A stretch of DNA of 42,904 nt from Methylobacter sp. (GTDB taxonomy: Bacteria > Pseudomonadota > Gammaproteobacteria > Methylococcales > Methylomonadaceae). This document shows, piece after piece, positions 19,356-29,962 of this stretch; position 1 is the first letter of the stretch, and each line of letters starts with the position of its first letter. The notes under the pieces are model-generated. The model made no database searches. It worked only from the letters and a program-made list of their open reading frames with translations, and was not told where the DNA came from. The stretch spans positions 1 through 42,904 of the forward strand of contig JAUXTH010000113.1 of NCBI GenBank assembly GCA_030679035.1. The letters run 5' to 3'. Both the position numbers and the translations under genes were made by a program.

Positions 19356-19562
19356 CTAACTCAGTTTTGCTTCATCAATGACTTCGAAAAGTTGCTTGAT
19401 GATTTTAGGGTGCAATATCTCTCCGGCATGATACGGTACGACCATTCGATAGGTGTTTTTGATATAGATTCGATGACTCCCCTTTTGCCTTTCAAGAATA
19501 AAACCATTTTGCAAAAGAAGCCTTTCAGCAGACTTTGCAGTAAGTTTTGGATATTCAGGCAT
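19356..19562 (-). CDS. hicA: HicA-family mRNA interferase toxin
   Basis: A 68-residue toxin of the YcfA/HicA family with a dsRBD-like fold. The start MPEYPKLTAKSAERLLLQNG and the core GSHRIYIKNT with the catalytic histidine at about residue 30 are typical; VPYHAGEILHPKIIKQLFE follows. It cleaves mRNA independently of ribosomes in characterised members. It overlaps the upstream antitoxin gene by eight bases. Confidence 0.92.
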   Translation of the reverse strand: MPEYPKLTAKSAERLLLQNGFILERQKGSHRIYIKNTYRMVVPYHAGEILHPKIIKQLFEVIDEAKLS

Positions 19563-19776
19563 TCAATGCGATTTCAATAGGGGTGATAGAAAATGTGCGA
19601 TTTTGAAATGCTGCCAGCTCTTCGGCCTTAAGGCTTTCGAGGTAAAGTTCCGCCGCCTCTTTGATGTTAGAAAGCGCTTCTTCATAAGTCTTGCCTTGGG
19701 TAACGCAGCCTTTTAATTCAGGTATTTGGGCAAAATATCCGAATTCGTCTTTCTCGATGATGGCATTGAATAACAT
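19555..19776 (-). CDS. hicB: HicB-family antitoxin
   Basis: A 73-residue short HicB: partial RNase H-like fold with the pattern MLFNAIIEKDEFGYFAQIPE, then LKGCVTQGKTYEEALSNIKEA. It lacks a long C-terminal DNA-binding extension, so autoregulation may differ from longer HicB proteins. A good ribosome site (AAGGAGC) precedes the ATG. The antitoxin gene comes first and overlaps hicA, so the pair should be co-translated. Confidence 0.92.
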   Translation of the reverse strand: MLFNAIIEKDEFGYFAQIPELKGCVTQGKTYEEALSNIKEAAELYLESLKAEELAAFQNRTFSITPIEIALNA

Positions 19777-19864
19777 AATAGCTCCTTGGGCAAATCAGTT
19801 AATGTATTATATCCAAAGTCAAAACAAATGGCACAAATGGGAGATTTGAAACCATTTGCCAGCC

Positions 19865-20293
19865 TCAAACCCCCGCAATAAATCCCACCGCCTCGATACC
19901 GGCGATTGCGCAACGCTCGTCCTGATCGGAAATATCGCCGCTGATGCCGACCGCGCCGATCAGATTGTTTTTGGTGTCGCGAATCAGTACGCCGCCCGGA
20001 ACCGGCATGATTTTTCCATCCGCCATGTTTAGCAGGGCGTTCATAAAGTTGGGTCGCTCTTCCGCCACGCTGGCCAGGCTGCGTGAAGATATGCCCATGC
20101 TGACTGCGCCCCAGGCTTTTGCGGTGGCGATTTGCTCCCGAATCATGGTTGCACCATCTTCCCGCTGCATGGCTTTTAAATGTCCAGACGCATCCAAAAC
20201 CACCACGGTAATCGGTGCCATATTTAACTTTCGGGCCTTGTTGGTTGCGGTGTTGATAATGATGTTGGCTTTTTCAAGTGTTAGTGTTTTCAT
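19865..20293 (-). CDS. GlcG/HbpS family protein
   Basis: A 142-residue single-domain protein of the heme-degrading/GlcG (DUF336) family: LEKANIIINTATNKARKLNM, VVVLDASGHLKAMQREDGA, the VPGGVLIRDTKNNLIGAVGI core and a glycine-rich C-terminus. Some members bind heme or cobalamin; others act with glycolate or diol metabolism. No signal peptide is present and no such pathway gene lies nearby, so the role cannot be assigned. Confidence 0.9.
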   Translation of the reverse strand: MKTLTLEKANIIINTATNKARKLNMAPITVVVLDASGHLKAMQREDGATMIREQIATAKAWGAVSMGISSRSLASVAEERPNFMNALLNMADGKIMPVPGGVLIRDTKNNLIGAVGISGDISDQDERCAIAGIEAVGFIAGV

Positions 20294-20334
20294 CTAGGTT
20301 TCTCTTCTTGTTGAAGCATCTTGTTAATCAAGCG

Positions 20335-20937
20335 TTATTTTAATAGCGGCAGCAATTGCGGCCATACTTTATCTGCAATGAACGGCTGGCCTTTGGTATT
20401 GGGATGCAGGCCGTCCGCTTGCATCATGTCCTTGGTCAGGGCGACACCCTCCATGATAAAAGGCACATACGGAACGCGCAGCTCCTTAGCTAACTCGGGA
20501 TAAATATTATAGAACAGATCGATATAGCGCTTGCCGTAATTGGGCGGGATTTTCATGCTCAGCAGCAAGACCTTAGCGCCGGATCGTTGCGCACGATAGG
20601 CAATCTCGGCAAGATTGCTTTTGATCAGCGTCGGCGGCAAACCGCGCAAGCCGTCGTTAGCGCCCAGCTCGATAATCACGGTATCGGGTTTGTGCAAGGC
20701 CAAGGCTCGGTCTATCCGTGCCAAACCGCCGGCCGTCGTATCGCCGCTGATGCTTTCATTGTGGATAATATGGCCTGCGCCTTTTTTATCCAGTTTCTGC
20801 TGCAATAACGCCACCCAGCCCTGTGCGACTTCAATTCCGTAGCCGGCACTGATACTATCTCCCAATACAACAATGGATTTGGCCGTAGCGGTCATCGATA
20901 TTAACGAAATTATCAGGGCAAACAAAAAGCGGGCCAT
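20335..20937 (-). CDS. tesA: TesA-like SGNH arylesterase/lysophospholipase
   Basis: A 200-residue SGNH hydrolase with a cleavable signal peptide (residues 1-19). Block I GDSISAGYG (nucleophile Ser28), block II SGDTTAGGLARID, block III GANDGLRG (Asn94) and block V DGLHPN (Asp175/His178) are all intact. Periplasmic thioesterase/lysophospholipase in E. coli. Divergent from ybbA with one base between the two start codons, the conserved tesA-ybbA arrangement. Confidence 0.94.
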   Translation of the reverse strand: MARFLFALIISLISMTATAKSIVVLGDSISAGYGIEVAQGWVALLQQKLDKKGAGHIIHNESISGDTTAGGLARIDRALALHKPDTVIIELGANDGLRGLPPTLIKSNLAEIAYRAQRSGAKVLLLSMKIPPNYGKRYIDLFYNIYPELAKELRVPYVPFIMEGVALTKDMMQADGLHPNTKGQPFIADKVWPQLLPLLK

Positions 20938-20938
20938 T

Positions 20939-21733
20939 ATGCAAACTCAATCATTAAACAACATTAATATTCGCCGATCCTGTTCCCGACAGGATTGCGG
21001 CATACACACCGTCCCTGGCGATCGCCGCACTTGCTCCCTGCAAGATTGCGACATACACACCGTCCCTGGCGATATAATAGCGGAAAACCTGTGTAAGTCG
21101 GTTATGACGTCCGATGGAATATTGCATATCTTGTCATCCATAGATTTGATAATCAAATCCGGTGAGAGTGTTGCCATTGTCGGCGAGTCCGGTTCAGGCA
21201 AATCGACCTTAATCAGCCTGCTGGCCGGATTGGATACGCCGACTTCAGGAACGATCAGTCTGAACGGAAAATCATTAACCGCGATGAACGAAGACGGCAG
21301 GGCGGCGATGCGCAATGAATTGATAGGCTTCGTATTCCAGTCCTTTCAATTGTTGCAAGGACTGACCGCGCTGGAAAACGTCATGCTGCCATTGGAATTA
21401 AGCGGCGACAAAAACGCCAAAGCTTCGGCCGCTGCATTATTGGACAGAGTCGGCCTGTCGCACCGTTTATCGCATACGCCCCAGAAACTGTCAGGTGGCG
21501 AGCAGCAGCGTGTGGCTTTGGCCAGGGCTTTTGTGACCCGGCCCGCGATTTTGTTTGCCGACGAGCCGACCGGCAACCTGGACAGCAAAACCGGCGCGAC
21601 GGTTATCGATTTGCTGTTCGAGCTTAATCAGGAAAACAATACCACGTTGATTCTTGTGACGCATGACCAAGCCCTGGCGGCTCGCTGTCAACGGACCGTT
21701 AAACTGGATTCCGGGCGTATAGGACTTGGTTGA
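20939..21733 (+). CDS. ybbA: ABC transporter ATP-binding protein, YbbA family
   Basis: LolD/MacB-type ATPase. Walker A GESGSGKST, signature LSGGEQQRVALARAF, Walker B ILFADEPTGNLD and the H-loop VTHDQ are intact. The ATG at 20939 gives 264 residues. The first ~44 are an in-frame tandem repeat (two DC.IHTVPGD copies) unlike other YbbA proteins. True homology begins near AENLCKSVMTSDGILHIL, and no later ATG precedes that point, so either the extension is real or a non-ATG start is used. The permease partner YbbP, normally next to it, lies at 40211-42700. Confidence 0.9.
   Translation: MQTQSLNNINIRRSCSRQDCGIHTVPGDRRTCSLQDCDIHTVPGDIIAENLCKSVMTSDGILHILSSIDLIIKSGESVAIVGESGSGKSTLISLLAGLDTPTSGTISLNGKSLTAMNEDGRAAMRNELIGFVFQSFQLLQGLTALENVMLPLELSGDKNAKASAAALLDRVGLSHRLSHTPQKLSGGEQQRVALARAFVTRPAILFADEPTGNLDSKTGATVIDLLFELNQENNTTLILVTHDQALAARCQRTVKLDSGRIGLG
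20971..21072 (+). repeat. 51-bp direct tandem repeat, two copies
   Basis: 20971-21021 and 21022-21072 are direct copies of exactly 51 bp, about 43 of 51 bases identical. The shared part includes CATACACACCGTCCCTGGCG. The period is a multiple of three, so it stays in frame with ybbA and encodes two copies of a 17-residue unit. The join creates the octamer GCGATCGC. Confidence 0.85.
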
Positions 21734-21987
21734 AAATAATTTCCGAACCATAACTTGCGGCGTCCCCATTTCAGCCTGACGGCAACTAATTTCACAGCGC
21801 GATTTTCACTAAATTTATAGGATGTTGCCGAGGTAAGGTTGCTATTGATGCGCGCAGTACATTCTACCGAACTGATCGCTGTGCGGTGTTTTCGACAACC
21901 CGCCAAAACTTCAGAAAATCACCGAATCGGTCGATAAATCCAAATCTGAATTATAATTGACGCATTTTTTGTTGATCTGGAATAACT

Positions 21988-22395
21988 ATGCGGCAAACAA
22001 TAAAGGCAAAACACGAGCTGCGCTTGTATGAGCTTAAAAAAGCGGTGAATGAATTTCTTGAGTTCACCGAAAATTTAACGCTGTTTCAAGCGATTAATGA
22101 AAAAGCTCAGGAGATGGCTCAGGCGGTTGATGAGTTGCAGCAACTGTTGCAACAGGGTTTGGCTGCAACAAAGCTGGTTAAGGCGCTTGGCGCTACCGAG
22201 GCTGCAACGCTACTTGATGAGATTGTCGATGCCGATGCGGTTAGCGAGCTGGAATCTTATATGCTGTCGGCAGCCGAGGGTATTGAAGATGCCGAGGTCA
22301 CGCAGTTTTTAACCGAGGTCATGGACAAGGTTGAACTTAAATATAACCGGCTACTTGAAAAAGCGCATGCTTATAATGCGCTGCTTAAAAACTAG
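21988..22395 (+). CDS. hypothetical helical protein
   Basis: A 135-residue protein that I do not recognise. It is predicted almost wholly helical, rich in Glu/Ala/Leu/Gln, with a coiled-coil-like stretch (residues 45-70, AVDELQQLLQQGLAATKLVK). No signal peptide or membrane segment, so probably cytoplasmic. It is convergent with ispB. The acidic, low-Cys composition is consistent with a real gene; the ~250 bases upstream show no other gene. Confidence 0.55.
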   Translation: MRQTIKAKHELRLYELKKAVNEFLEFTENLTLFQAINEKAQEMAQAVDELQQLLQQGLAATKLVKALGATEAATLLDEIVDADAVSELESYMLSAAEGIEDAEVTQFLTEVMDKVELKYNRLLEKAHAYNALLKN

Positions 22396-22407
22396 GCGAG
22401 CGCCGCT

Positions 22408-23412
22408 TTAATAATTACGCTGAACGGAAAATTTCGCCAATAAGGTCAACGCCTGCTTGTATTCGGAATCAGGCAGCACGCTTAATGCGCTTATCGCTTT
22501 TTGGGCTTCCTCGTCGGCGCGTTGCTCGGTGTAGTCAATGGCTTTGGTGCGTTGCACGATGGCGTAAACTTCGTTGAAGGCGTCGCGATCGCCATTTTTG
22601 ATCGCATCGATAATGATTTTGGCCTCGCTTTCGGTGCTGTTTTGTATCGCGTAAATCAGCGGCAAGGTCGGTTTGCCTTCGGCAAGGTCGTCGCCGAGAT
22701 TCTTGCCCAGTTCGTCCTGGCTGGCTTTGTAATCGAGCGCATCATCAATCAGTTGAAAAGCAATGCCCAGATGTTGACCATATAGCGCCAAACCCTGTTC
22801 GGTTTCAGCTGACGCTCCGGCAATAACGGCAGCCAATTTGGTCGCGGCGCTGAATAAAATAGCGGTCTTTCTGGCAATAACCTCAAGATATTTTTGTTCG
22901 GTAGTCTCGGGATTGTTGCAGTTTAACAGTTGCAGCACCTCGCCTTCGGCAATGGCGGTGGTGGTTTTCGACAGGATTTCCATCACCCGCATATTGCTGG
23001 TGCGCACCATCATTTCAAACGCGCTGGAATAAAGGTAATCACCGACCAACACGCTGGCCGCATTGCCCCAGACCGCATTGGCGGATTCCTTGCCGCGTCT
23101 GAGGTCGGAGTCGTCAACAACGTCGTCATGCAGCAGTGTGGCGGTGTGGATGAATTCAATGACCGCAGCCATAAGCAGGTGGTTGTCGTTGGCACCCCCC
23201 AGCGCCTTGGCCGCCAGTAATAGCAGCATTGGACGTAACCGTTTGCCGCCGCTGCCGACTATATAACGGCCCATCTGGTTAATCAGAATAACATCGGAAC
23301 TTAACTCATTAATGATGAGCTGATCGACGGCTTTTGCCTCAGAGGTGGTTAATTCCTTGATTGAATCAAAATCAATGGGGGCGGGAGCGGGAGATTGTAA
23401 ATGCGATGCCAT
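22408..23412 (-). CDS. ispB: octaprenyl/polyprenyl diphosphate synthase
   Basis: Trans-prenyltransferase making the quinone side chain. From the ATG at 23412 it has 334 residues; in-frame starts at 23451 (ATG) and 23472 (TTG) are alternatives. The first aspartate-rich motif is LLHDDVVDDSDLRRG (Asp96/97/100) and the second is QLIDDALDY (Asp223/224/227). The GSGGKRLRP substrate-binding region is present. Alignment by eye with E. coli IspB places homology from the IDFDSIKELT segment. Divergent from rplU, the conserved arrangement in gammaproteobacteria. Confidence 0.95.
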   Translation of the reverse strand: MASHLQSPAPAPIDFDSIKELTTSEAKAVDQLIINELSSDVILINQMGRYIVGSGGKRLRPMLLLLAAKALGGANDNHLLMAAVIEFIHTATLLHDDVVDDSDLRRGKESANAVWGNAASVLVGDYLYSSAFEMMVRTSNMRVMEILSKTTTAIAEGEVLQLLNCNNPETTEQKYLEVIARKTAILFSAATKLAAVIAGASAETEQGLALYGQHLGIAFQLIDDALDYKASQDELGKNLGDDLAEGKPTLPLIYAIQNSTESEAKIIIDAIKNGDRDAFNEVYAIVQRTKAIDYTEQRADEEAQKAISALSVLPDSEYKQALTLLAKFSVQRNY

Positions 23413-23485
23413 TATGGTGTGCTGCGTGTGTATGTTTGGGTTACTTTTCATGATGATAGCCATGAAAATCAAAGTCTGTTACACT

Positions 23486-23491
23486 ATTATA
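23486..23491 (-). promoter_or_regulatory. candidate -10 box for ispB
   Basis: The minus strand reads a consensus TATAAT here, about 30 bases before the 23451 ATG. No good -35 is present at 17 bases spacing. It would make the 23472 TTG leaderless, which favours the ATG starts for ispB. Confidence 0.4.
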
Positions 23492-23596
23492 ACTTAATAA
23501 AACGTTAATCGCCCATGCTATTGATTAAGTGGGGTGATGGCGATGGCTTGTTCGTGCTACTTTGCTAAGATATTTAGGGTGTCAGTTTAATTTAGA

Positions 23597-23625
23597 TTGA
23601 CTTCCCCTTGATTTAAAAATATAAT
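23597..23625 (+). promoter_or_regulatory. sigma-70 promoter for rplU-rpmA
   Basis: TTGACT (23597-23602), a 17-base spacer and a perfect TATAAT (23620-23625). It lies ~45 bases before the rplU start codon and is the strongest promoter match in the window, fitting a highly expressed ribosomal operon. Confidence 0.8.
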
Positions 23626-23671
23626 TTTTTGTTCACTTTAAACAGATTAATGCTTGATGGAGCTTGCGCCG

Positions 23672-23983
23672 ATGTATGCGGTAATTCAAACAGGTGGTAA
23701 ACAGTACCGCGTAGAAGAAGGTACTTACTTAAAAATAGAAAAACTGGAGCTAGGCGAAGGCGACAGCATTGAGTTCGATAAAGTACTGATGATTCAGTCA
23801 GACGATGCTGTTAAGGTCGGCATGCCTTTTATCGAAGGCGGCAAAGTTACAGCGACAGTCCTGTCTCAAGGCAGACATAAAAAAGTCAAAATCATTAAAT
23901 TCAGAAGACGTAAGCACCATATGAAACAAATGGGGCATCGTCAGTACTATACAGAAATCCAGATTACTGGCATTTCTGCTTAA
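23672..23983 (+). CDS. rplU: 50S ribosomal protein L21
   Basis: 103 residues beginning [17 protein letters not shown], the universal L21 start; a six-codon upstream extension is rejected. GGAG (23659-23662) serves as ribosome site. The C-terminal basic segment [20 protein letters not shown] and end YTEIQITGI are typical. L21 binds 23S rRNA. First gene of the rplU-rpmA operon. Confidence 0.98.
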   Translation: MYAVIQTGGKQYRVEEGTYLKIEKLELGEGDSIEFDKVLMIQSDDAVKVGMPFIEGGKVTATVLSQGRHKKVKIIKFRRRKHHMKQMGHRQYYTEIQITGISA

Positions 23984-24000
23984 GATATTAGGAGTTACAG

Positions 24001-24258
24001 ATGGCTCATAAGAAAGCTGGTGGTAGTACCCGTAACGGACGCGACTCTAATGCGAAAAGATTAGGTGTTAAGCGTTACGGTGGCGAGAGTGTAGCGGCAG
24101 GCAATATCATCGTTCGTCAACGTGGAACTCAGTTTCACGCGGGTGATAACGTAGGCTGCGGAAAAGATCATACATTGTTTGCAACGGCTGACGGCAAAGT
24201 GGTTTTTCAGGTCAAAGGGCCTCAAAACCGCAAATTTATCAGTATTGTTGCTGCATAA
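24001..24258 (+). CDS. rpmA: 50S ribosomal protein L27
   Basis: 85 residues starting [20 protein letters not shown], the L27 signature, whose N-terminus reaches the peptidyl-transferase centre. [20 protein letters not shown] follows. It begins 17 bases after rplU with a TTAGGAG ribosome site. There is no N-terminal cleavage extension of the Firmicutes type. Confidence 0.98.
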   Translation: MAHKKAGGSTRNGRDSNAKRLGVKRYGGESVAAGNIIVRQRGTQFHAGDNVGCGKDHTLFATADGKVVFQVKGPQNRKFISIVAA

Positions 24259-24330
24259 GACATACGACTGTATCGCGCTATAACATGGCGGGACAGTTGG
24301 GCCGGGTAGTATAGCCCGGCAACCTTAAAA

Positions 24331-24366
24331 AAGCTCCGCCGTTGTTATGGCGGGGCTTTTTTTGTT
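24331..24366 (+). terminator. intrinsic terminator after rpmA
   Basis: AGCTCCGCC and GGCGGGGCT form a nine-base stem (one G-U pair) followed by an uninterrupted T tract. A second perfect hairpin, GCCGGG/CCCGGC (24301-24320), stands just upstream. The pair would end the ribosomal transcript before obg, perhaps with partial read-through. Confidence 0.85.
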
Positions 24367-24401
24367 TTTATCGGTTGAGTTTGAAGTTTGGCGGCATGTG
24401 A

Positions 24402-26547
<2,146 letters not shown>

Positions 26548-26562
26548 CTGGAGTTATCAATG

Positions 26563-26644
26563 AGCCACGGATTACACGGATTTTACTGATAAAAAAATCT
26601 GTGTAAATCTGCTTAATCCGCGTCATCTGTGTTCTATTTTTCTA
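26563..26644. repeat. imperfect palindrome, 'CACGGATT' family, short copy
   Basis: AGCCACGGATTACACGGATT (26563-26582) pairs imperfectly with the CTGTGTAAATCTGCTTAATC / CGTCATCTGTGTTC arm on the right. The right arm ends in TCTGTGTTCTATTTTTCT, as does the element at 1837-2006. It lies just after proB and is followed by a bidirectional terminator. Confidence 0.7.
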
Positions 26645-26658
26645 AAAACGACAGGCAA

Positions 26659-26696
26659 TAAAAAAGGCCGCAACTCGAAGAGTCCGGCCTTTTTTA
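26659..26696. terminator. bidirectional terminator between proB and rpsT
   Basis: AAAAAAGGCCG and CGGCCTTTTTT flank a 14-base loop, giving a seven-base GC-containing stem (26664-26670 with 26685-26691). A-run and T-run on opposite sides allow it to stop transcription from both convergent genes. Confidence 0.88.
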
Positions 26697-26715
26697 TTGA
26701 GTAATGCTAAAGCGA

Positions 26716-26979
26716 TTAAGCGATAGCTTTTACTTTTGCGTTCAGTCTGCTTTTACCGCGTGCGGCTTTATTTTTGTGAATAATGCCTTTGGTAACTGCG
26801 GAATCGATAATCGGAACGGCAGTGTTGTAGGCGGCTTGCGCTTTTTCTTTGTCGCCAATTTTAACTGCGGCAATGATTTTTTTGATGAAGGTGCGTAAGT
26901 TGCTACGTTGTCCAGCGTTGCGAATACGGCTTTTTTCCGCTTGTCGCGCGCGCTTTTTAGCTTGTGCTGTATTAGCCAT
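26716..26979 (-). CDS. rpsT: 30S ribosomal protein S20
   Basis: 87 residues, highly basic: [20 protein letters not shown] at the start and [20 protein letters not shown] near the end match S20. It binds 16S rRNA. A consensus promoter lies about 40 bases upstream and a strong terminator downstream, so it is monocistronic. It is divergent from murJ, as in Pseudomonas-like genomes. Confidence 0.98.
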   Translation of the reverse strand: MANTAQAKKRARQAEKSRIRNAGQRSNLRTFIKKIIAAVKIGDKEKAQAAYNTAVPIIDSAVTKGIIHKNKAARGKSRLNAKVKAIA

Positions 26980-27017
26980 AGTGTCTCGATTCTTGGTGTA
27001 AGTTAATTAAGCCGTGT

Positions 27018-27046
27018 ATTATCTGTATAAATGATATTATTGTCAA
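27018..27046 (-). promoter_or_regulatory. sigma-70 promoter for rpsT
   Basis: On the minus strand: consensus TTGACA (27041-27046), a 17-base spacer, and GATAAT (27018-27023), five of six bases of the -10 consensus. It is well placed for the ribosomal gene. Confidence 0.75.
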
Positions 27047-27076
27047 ACTTTTTGACGCATCATAACAGGAGCGGCG

Positions 27077-28617
27077 TTGAGCAGGCAGCTTTTTAAGTCG
27101 ACCGCGGTTGTCGGCAGCATGACCCTGATTTCACGGATACTTGGGTTTATCCGGGATATGTTGATTGCACATATTTTCGGCGTGGATTCGGCAACCGATG
27201 CTTTTTTCGTGGCGTTCAAGATTCCCAACTTTTTGCGCCGCTTATTTGCCGAGGGCGCTTTCGCTCACGCCTTCGTTCCGGTGCTGTCCGATTACAAAGA
27301 GCGCGGCAGCAAGGCGGCGTTAAAACAGTTTATCGATAAAACCGCAGGAACGCTGTCGGTGTTCTTGCTGCTGATTACAGTGATCGGCGTCGTGGCCGCC
27401 CCGGCGCTGATTATGCTGCTGGCCCCCGGTTTTATGTGGCAGGGAACTCAGTACGAGCTGTCCGTACAACTGCTGCAAATCACCTCCCGTACCTGTTTTT
27501 TGTCACCTTGGTGGCTTTTGCCGGTGGCATTTTAAATGCGCACGGACAATTTGCGATTCCCGCATTAACGCCGGTTTTTCTGAACATCTGCATGATAGCC
27601 GCCGCCATCTGGCTTGCACCGTTGATGGACGAACCGGTTACCGCCTTAGCGTGGGGTGTTTTTGCGGCGGGCATCATGCAGCTGTTATTTCAGCTGCCCG
27701 CCTTGATGCGCTTAGGGCTGATACCTAGACCAAGATTGGGCTTTGATGACTCGGGCGTTAAGCGAATTATCAGCCTGATGCTGCCGGCCATTTTTAGCGT
27801 TTCAGTGACGCAGATCAATTTGCTGCTGGACACCTTGATTGCCTCGTTTTTAACCGTCGGCAGCGTGTCCTGGCTGTATTATTCTGATCGCCTGGTGGAG
27901 TTTCCGTTAGGCATTCTGGGCATTGCGCTGGCAACGGTCATTTTGCCGAGTTTATCCAAAAGCTATGCAGCGGAAGACACCGCCGCTTTTTCAAACTCCT
28001 TGGATTGGGGCTTGCGGCTGGTGGTTCTGGTAGGCTTGCCCGCTACCATCGGCTTGGTGATGCTGGCCGAGCCGATGCTGTCGACGCTGTTTCAATATAA
28101 TGAGTTCGGCGTCAGCGATGTGCATTTTGCAGGATTGAGCTTGAAGGCGTATTCGCTGGGTTTGTTGGGGTTTATCCTGATCAAGGTGCTGGTACCGGGC
28201 TTCACCTCGCGAGGCGACATGAAGACGCCGGTACGATACGGGGTTTACGCGATGATAGTCAGCTTAGGCCTGAATCTGGCGCTGGTTTTCCCGCTGGCGC
28301 ATGCGGGGCTGGCTTTGGCGACATCCCTGGGCGCTTTTTTTAACGCAGTCTTGTTGCTGAGAAAATTGCACAAGGACAAGGTCTATCAACCGGCAAGCGG
28401 CTGGTGGTTGTTTTTTGCCAGGGTCTCGCTGGCTGCCGGGGCAATGTCTGCCGGGCTGTATTATTTTGTCGATCCGGCTTGGTGGAATGGCTGGAGTTCG
28501 ACGGAGCGGGTTACCAATCTGGTGAAATGGATAGGGATAGGTTTATTAATTTATACGGCGACATTGCTGTTAACGGGGTTAAGGTTAAAGCATTTAGTCG
28601 CTCAGAGACATGGGTAA
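27077..28617 (+). CDS. murJ: lipid II flippase MurJ, broken by an apparent one-base deletion
   Basis: MOP-superfamily flippase that moves lipid II across the inner membrane. The TTG start at 27077 has AGGAG upstream. Reading frame one gives RQLFKSTAVVGSMTLISRIL through LLQIT and then goes out of frame, ending at 27535. Family sequence continues in the next frame from PYLFFVTLVAFAGGILNAHG to 28617. Adding one T at about 27485 (ACCTCCCG to ACCTTCCCG) restores ITFPYLFFV and a 513-residue protein, the normal length. About 14 membrane segments. As MurJ is usually essential, a sequencing or assembly error is likely, but real decay is not excluded. Confidence 0.92.
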
Positions 28618-28764
28618 AATGCCAGTTATTTAGAGAGTGAACAGAAATTACATCTCAACAGAAGATGCACTTAGAAATCTGCAAAAAACTTAGCTTATTG
28701 CTTAGGCAGCGGTGATCAGGGATGATATACGGAACCATATAATTACTTATTAGGCTTCTGTACC

Positions 28765-29757
28765 ATGATAGACATTCCGCCCAATCATGCCTTTTTGCAG
28801 ATTACTAACGAGCGATGTCCAGATTATCTTGCAAGCATGAACCATGTGATCGACATTGTTAGCGCGAAATCGCGAGATAGCTCTGAGAAGACTCGTCTAT
28901 CGATATCTCACAAACTTCAGCTCCTTGGAAATGCACAACCAGATCGCGATCAGTATTTACAGCACGCATGCGAGTTATCAGTAGCAGCCTACTTTTGTCG
29001 CTTGCCGGAGGCTGACTTCTCATATGAGTATCCTAGTCGAAACGGCAAGAACATAGATGTCTCGATTGTCTATAACGGCGTTCGCTTCAATATTGAGGTC
29101 AAGTGTCCAAACCCAAAATCGAAACCCGAACCATCTGGAACTACAAAGCTGCGCCTAAGAACTCATGGTCGTCTGTCATCTATTCACCGGACAACTGACG
29201 ATCTTAATAAGCTGGCCGAGCATGTTGGCTATGACGGTCTTCTTGCTGTTCCGAACTCCGATCACAAAATTAAGGAAGCCCTCATTGACTCAGCTCGGAA
29301 AATACGCATTCCAGTATCCGATCTTGAGCTGAACTGCGTCGTCCTATGCGCTGACGACGGTGACAGCCTTGAGCACTACTGGCATTGCCTCTACGGCGCA
29401 CAGGGGCTCTTTACAGGGGCATCGTTCCATTCCCCGGAGGATTACTCTGTGGTTGACGCTATCATTCTTACGAATCTTCGACACAGACACGACAATGCTT
29501 TCCGTAGGCAAGGAATGAGTGACCCGTGGCTATTAGAGTCTGCGTTCAATCTGGTGCTGGAAAACCAGTTACGTGTTAAGCGGAAGTCTCCTGATATCTC
29601 ACTTCTTGCAAACCTAGTCCCGCACTATGGTAGACAACTGGATTCCTTCCAAGTACCAGGAGACGCACCGCTGGAAGTACTGAACAACATCAAGCTCAGC
29701 TACTTCGTCGAGAATGAGATGGAGAAATTTGATCCTTATTGCTTTGGAGCCGCATAG
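28765..29757 (+). CDS. hypothetical protein with PD-(D/E)XK nuclease-like motif
   Basis: A 330-residue cytoplasmic protein of no family I recognise. Residues 70-115 look like a PD-(D/E)XK core: a helix with Glu70 (HACELSVAAYF), then DFSYEYPSRNGKNIDVSIVY with Asp98, then VRFNIEVKCP with Glu111-x-Lys113. The rest is mixed alpha/beta. Codon use differs from its neighbours (frequent AGA, TCT and CGT/CGC mixtures), suggesting acquisition. It occupies the position after murJ where ribF is common, and a palindromic repeat follows. Possibly a lone defence or restriction nuclease; this is inference. Confidence 0.65.
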   Translation: MIDIPPNHAFLQITNERCPDYLASMNHVIDIVSAKSRDSSEKTRLSISHKLQLLGNAQPDRDQYLQHACELSVAAYFCRLPEADFSYEYPSRNGKNIDVSIVYNGVRFNIEVKCPNPKSKPEPSGTTKLRLRTHGRLSSIHRTTDDLNKLAEHVGYDGLLAVPNSDHKIKEALIDSARKIRIPVSDLELNCVVLCADDGDSLEHYWHCLYGAQGLFTGASFHSPEDYSVVDAIILTNLRHRHDNAFRRQGMSDPWLLESAFNLVLENQLRVKRKSPDISLLANLVPHYGRQLDSFQVPGDAPLEVLNNIKLSYFVENEMEKFDPYCFGAA

Positions 29758-29822
29758 CCTTGTTGCCGGAAACGTCGGTTCACGCGCCGTTTTCATCGTT
29801 ATACACAGGGTCTGTGGGACAC

Positions 29823-29962
29823 CGTCATTCTGGCAGGGATGCCGGAATCCAGTCACAGGGATGTGAAACTGTTGATTGGCAACTCAGCCTCAATCAAGCG
29901 CTTGCATAGCCGCCAAGTTACCGTCCATGGCACTGGATACCGGCATCCCTGCCGGTATGACG
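29823..29962. repeat. palindromic repeat 'GTCATTCTGGCAGGGATGCC' family
   Basis: The 30-base arms 29823-29852 and 29933-29962 are inverted copies with 27 matches (CGTCATTCTGGCAGGGATGC at the left). This family is common in proteobacterial intergenic regions. It occupies most of the ~355-base gap between the nuclease-like gene and purC; I see no gene there. At 30066-30095 the gap also carries a single GTGTTTTTCGTGG-type repeat arm. Confidence 0.85.

Noticed and set aside
20971-21072. A CRISPR-like repeat
   Set aside because: Only two directly abutting copies with no spacer and several mismatches; a simple tandem duplication.
27436-28617. A separate 393-residue flippase-like gene
   Set aside because: It is the second half of the frameshifted murJ; its first residues are out-of-frame sequence.
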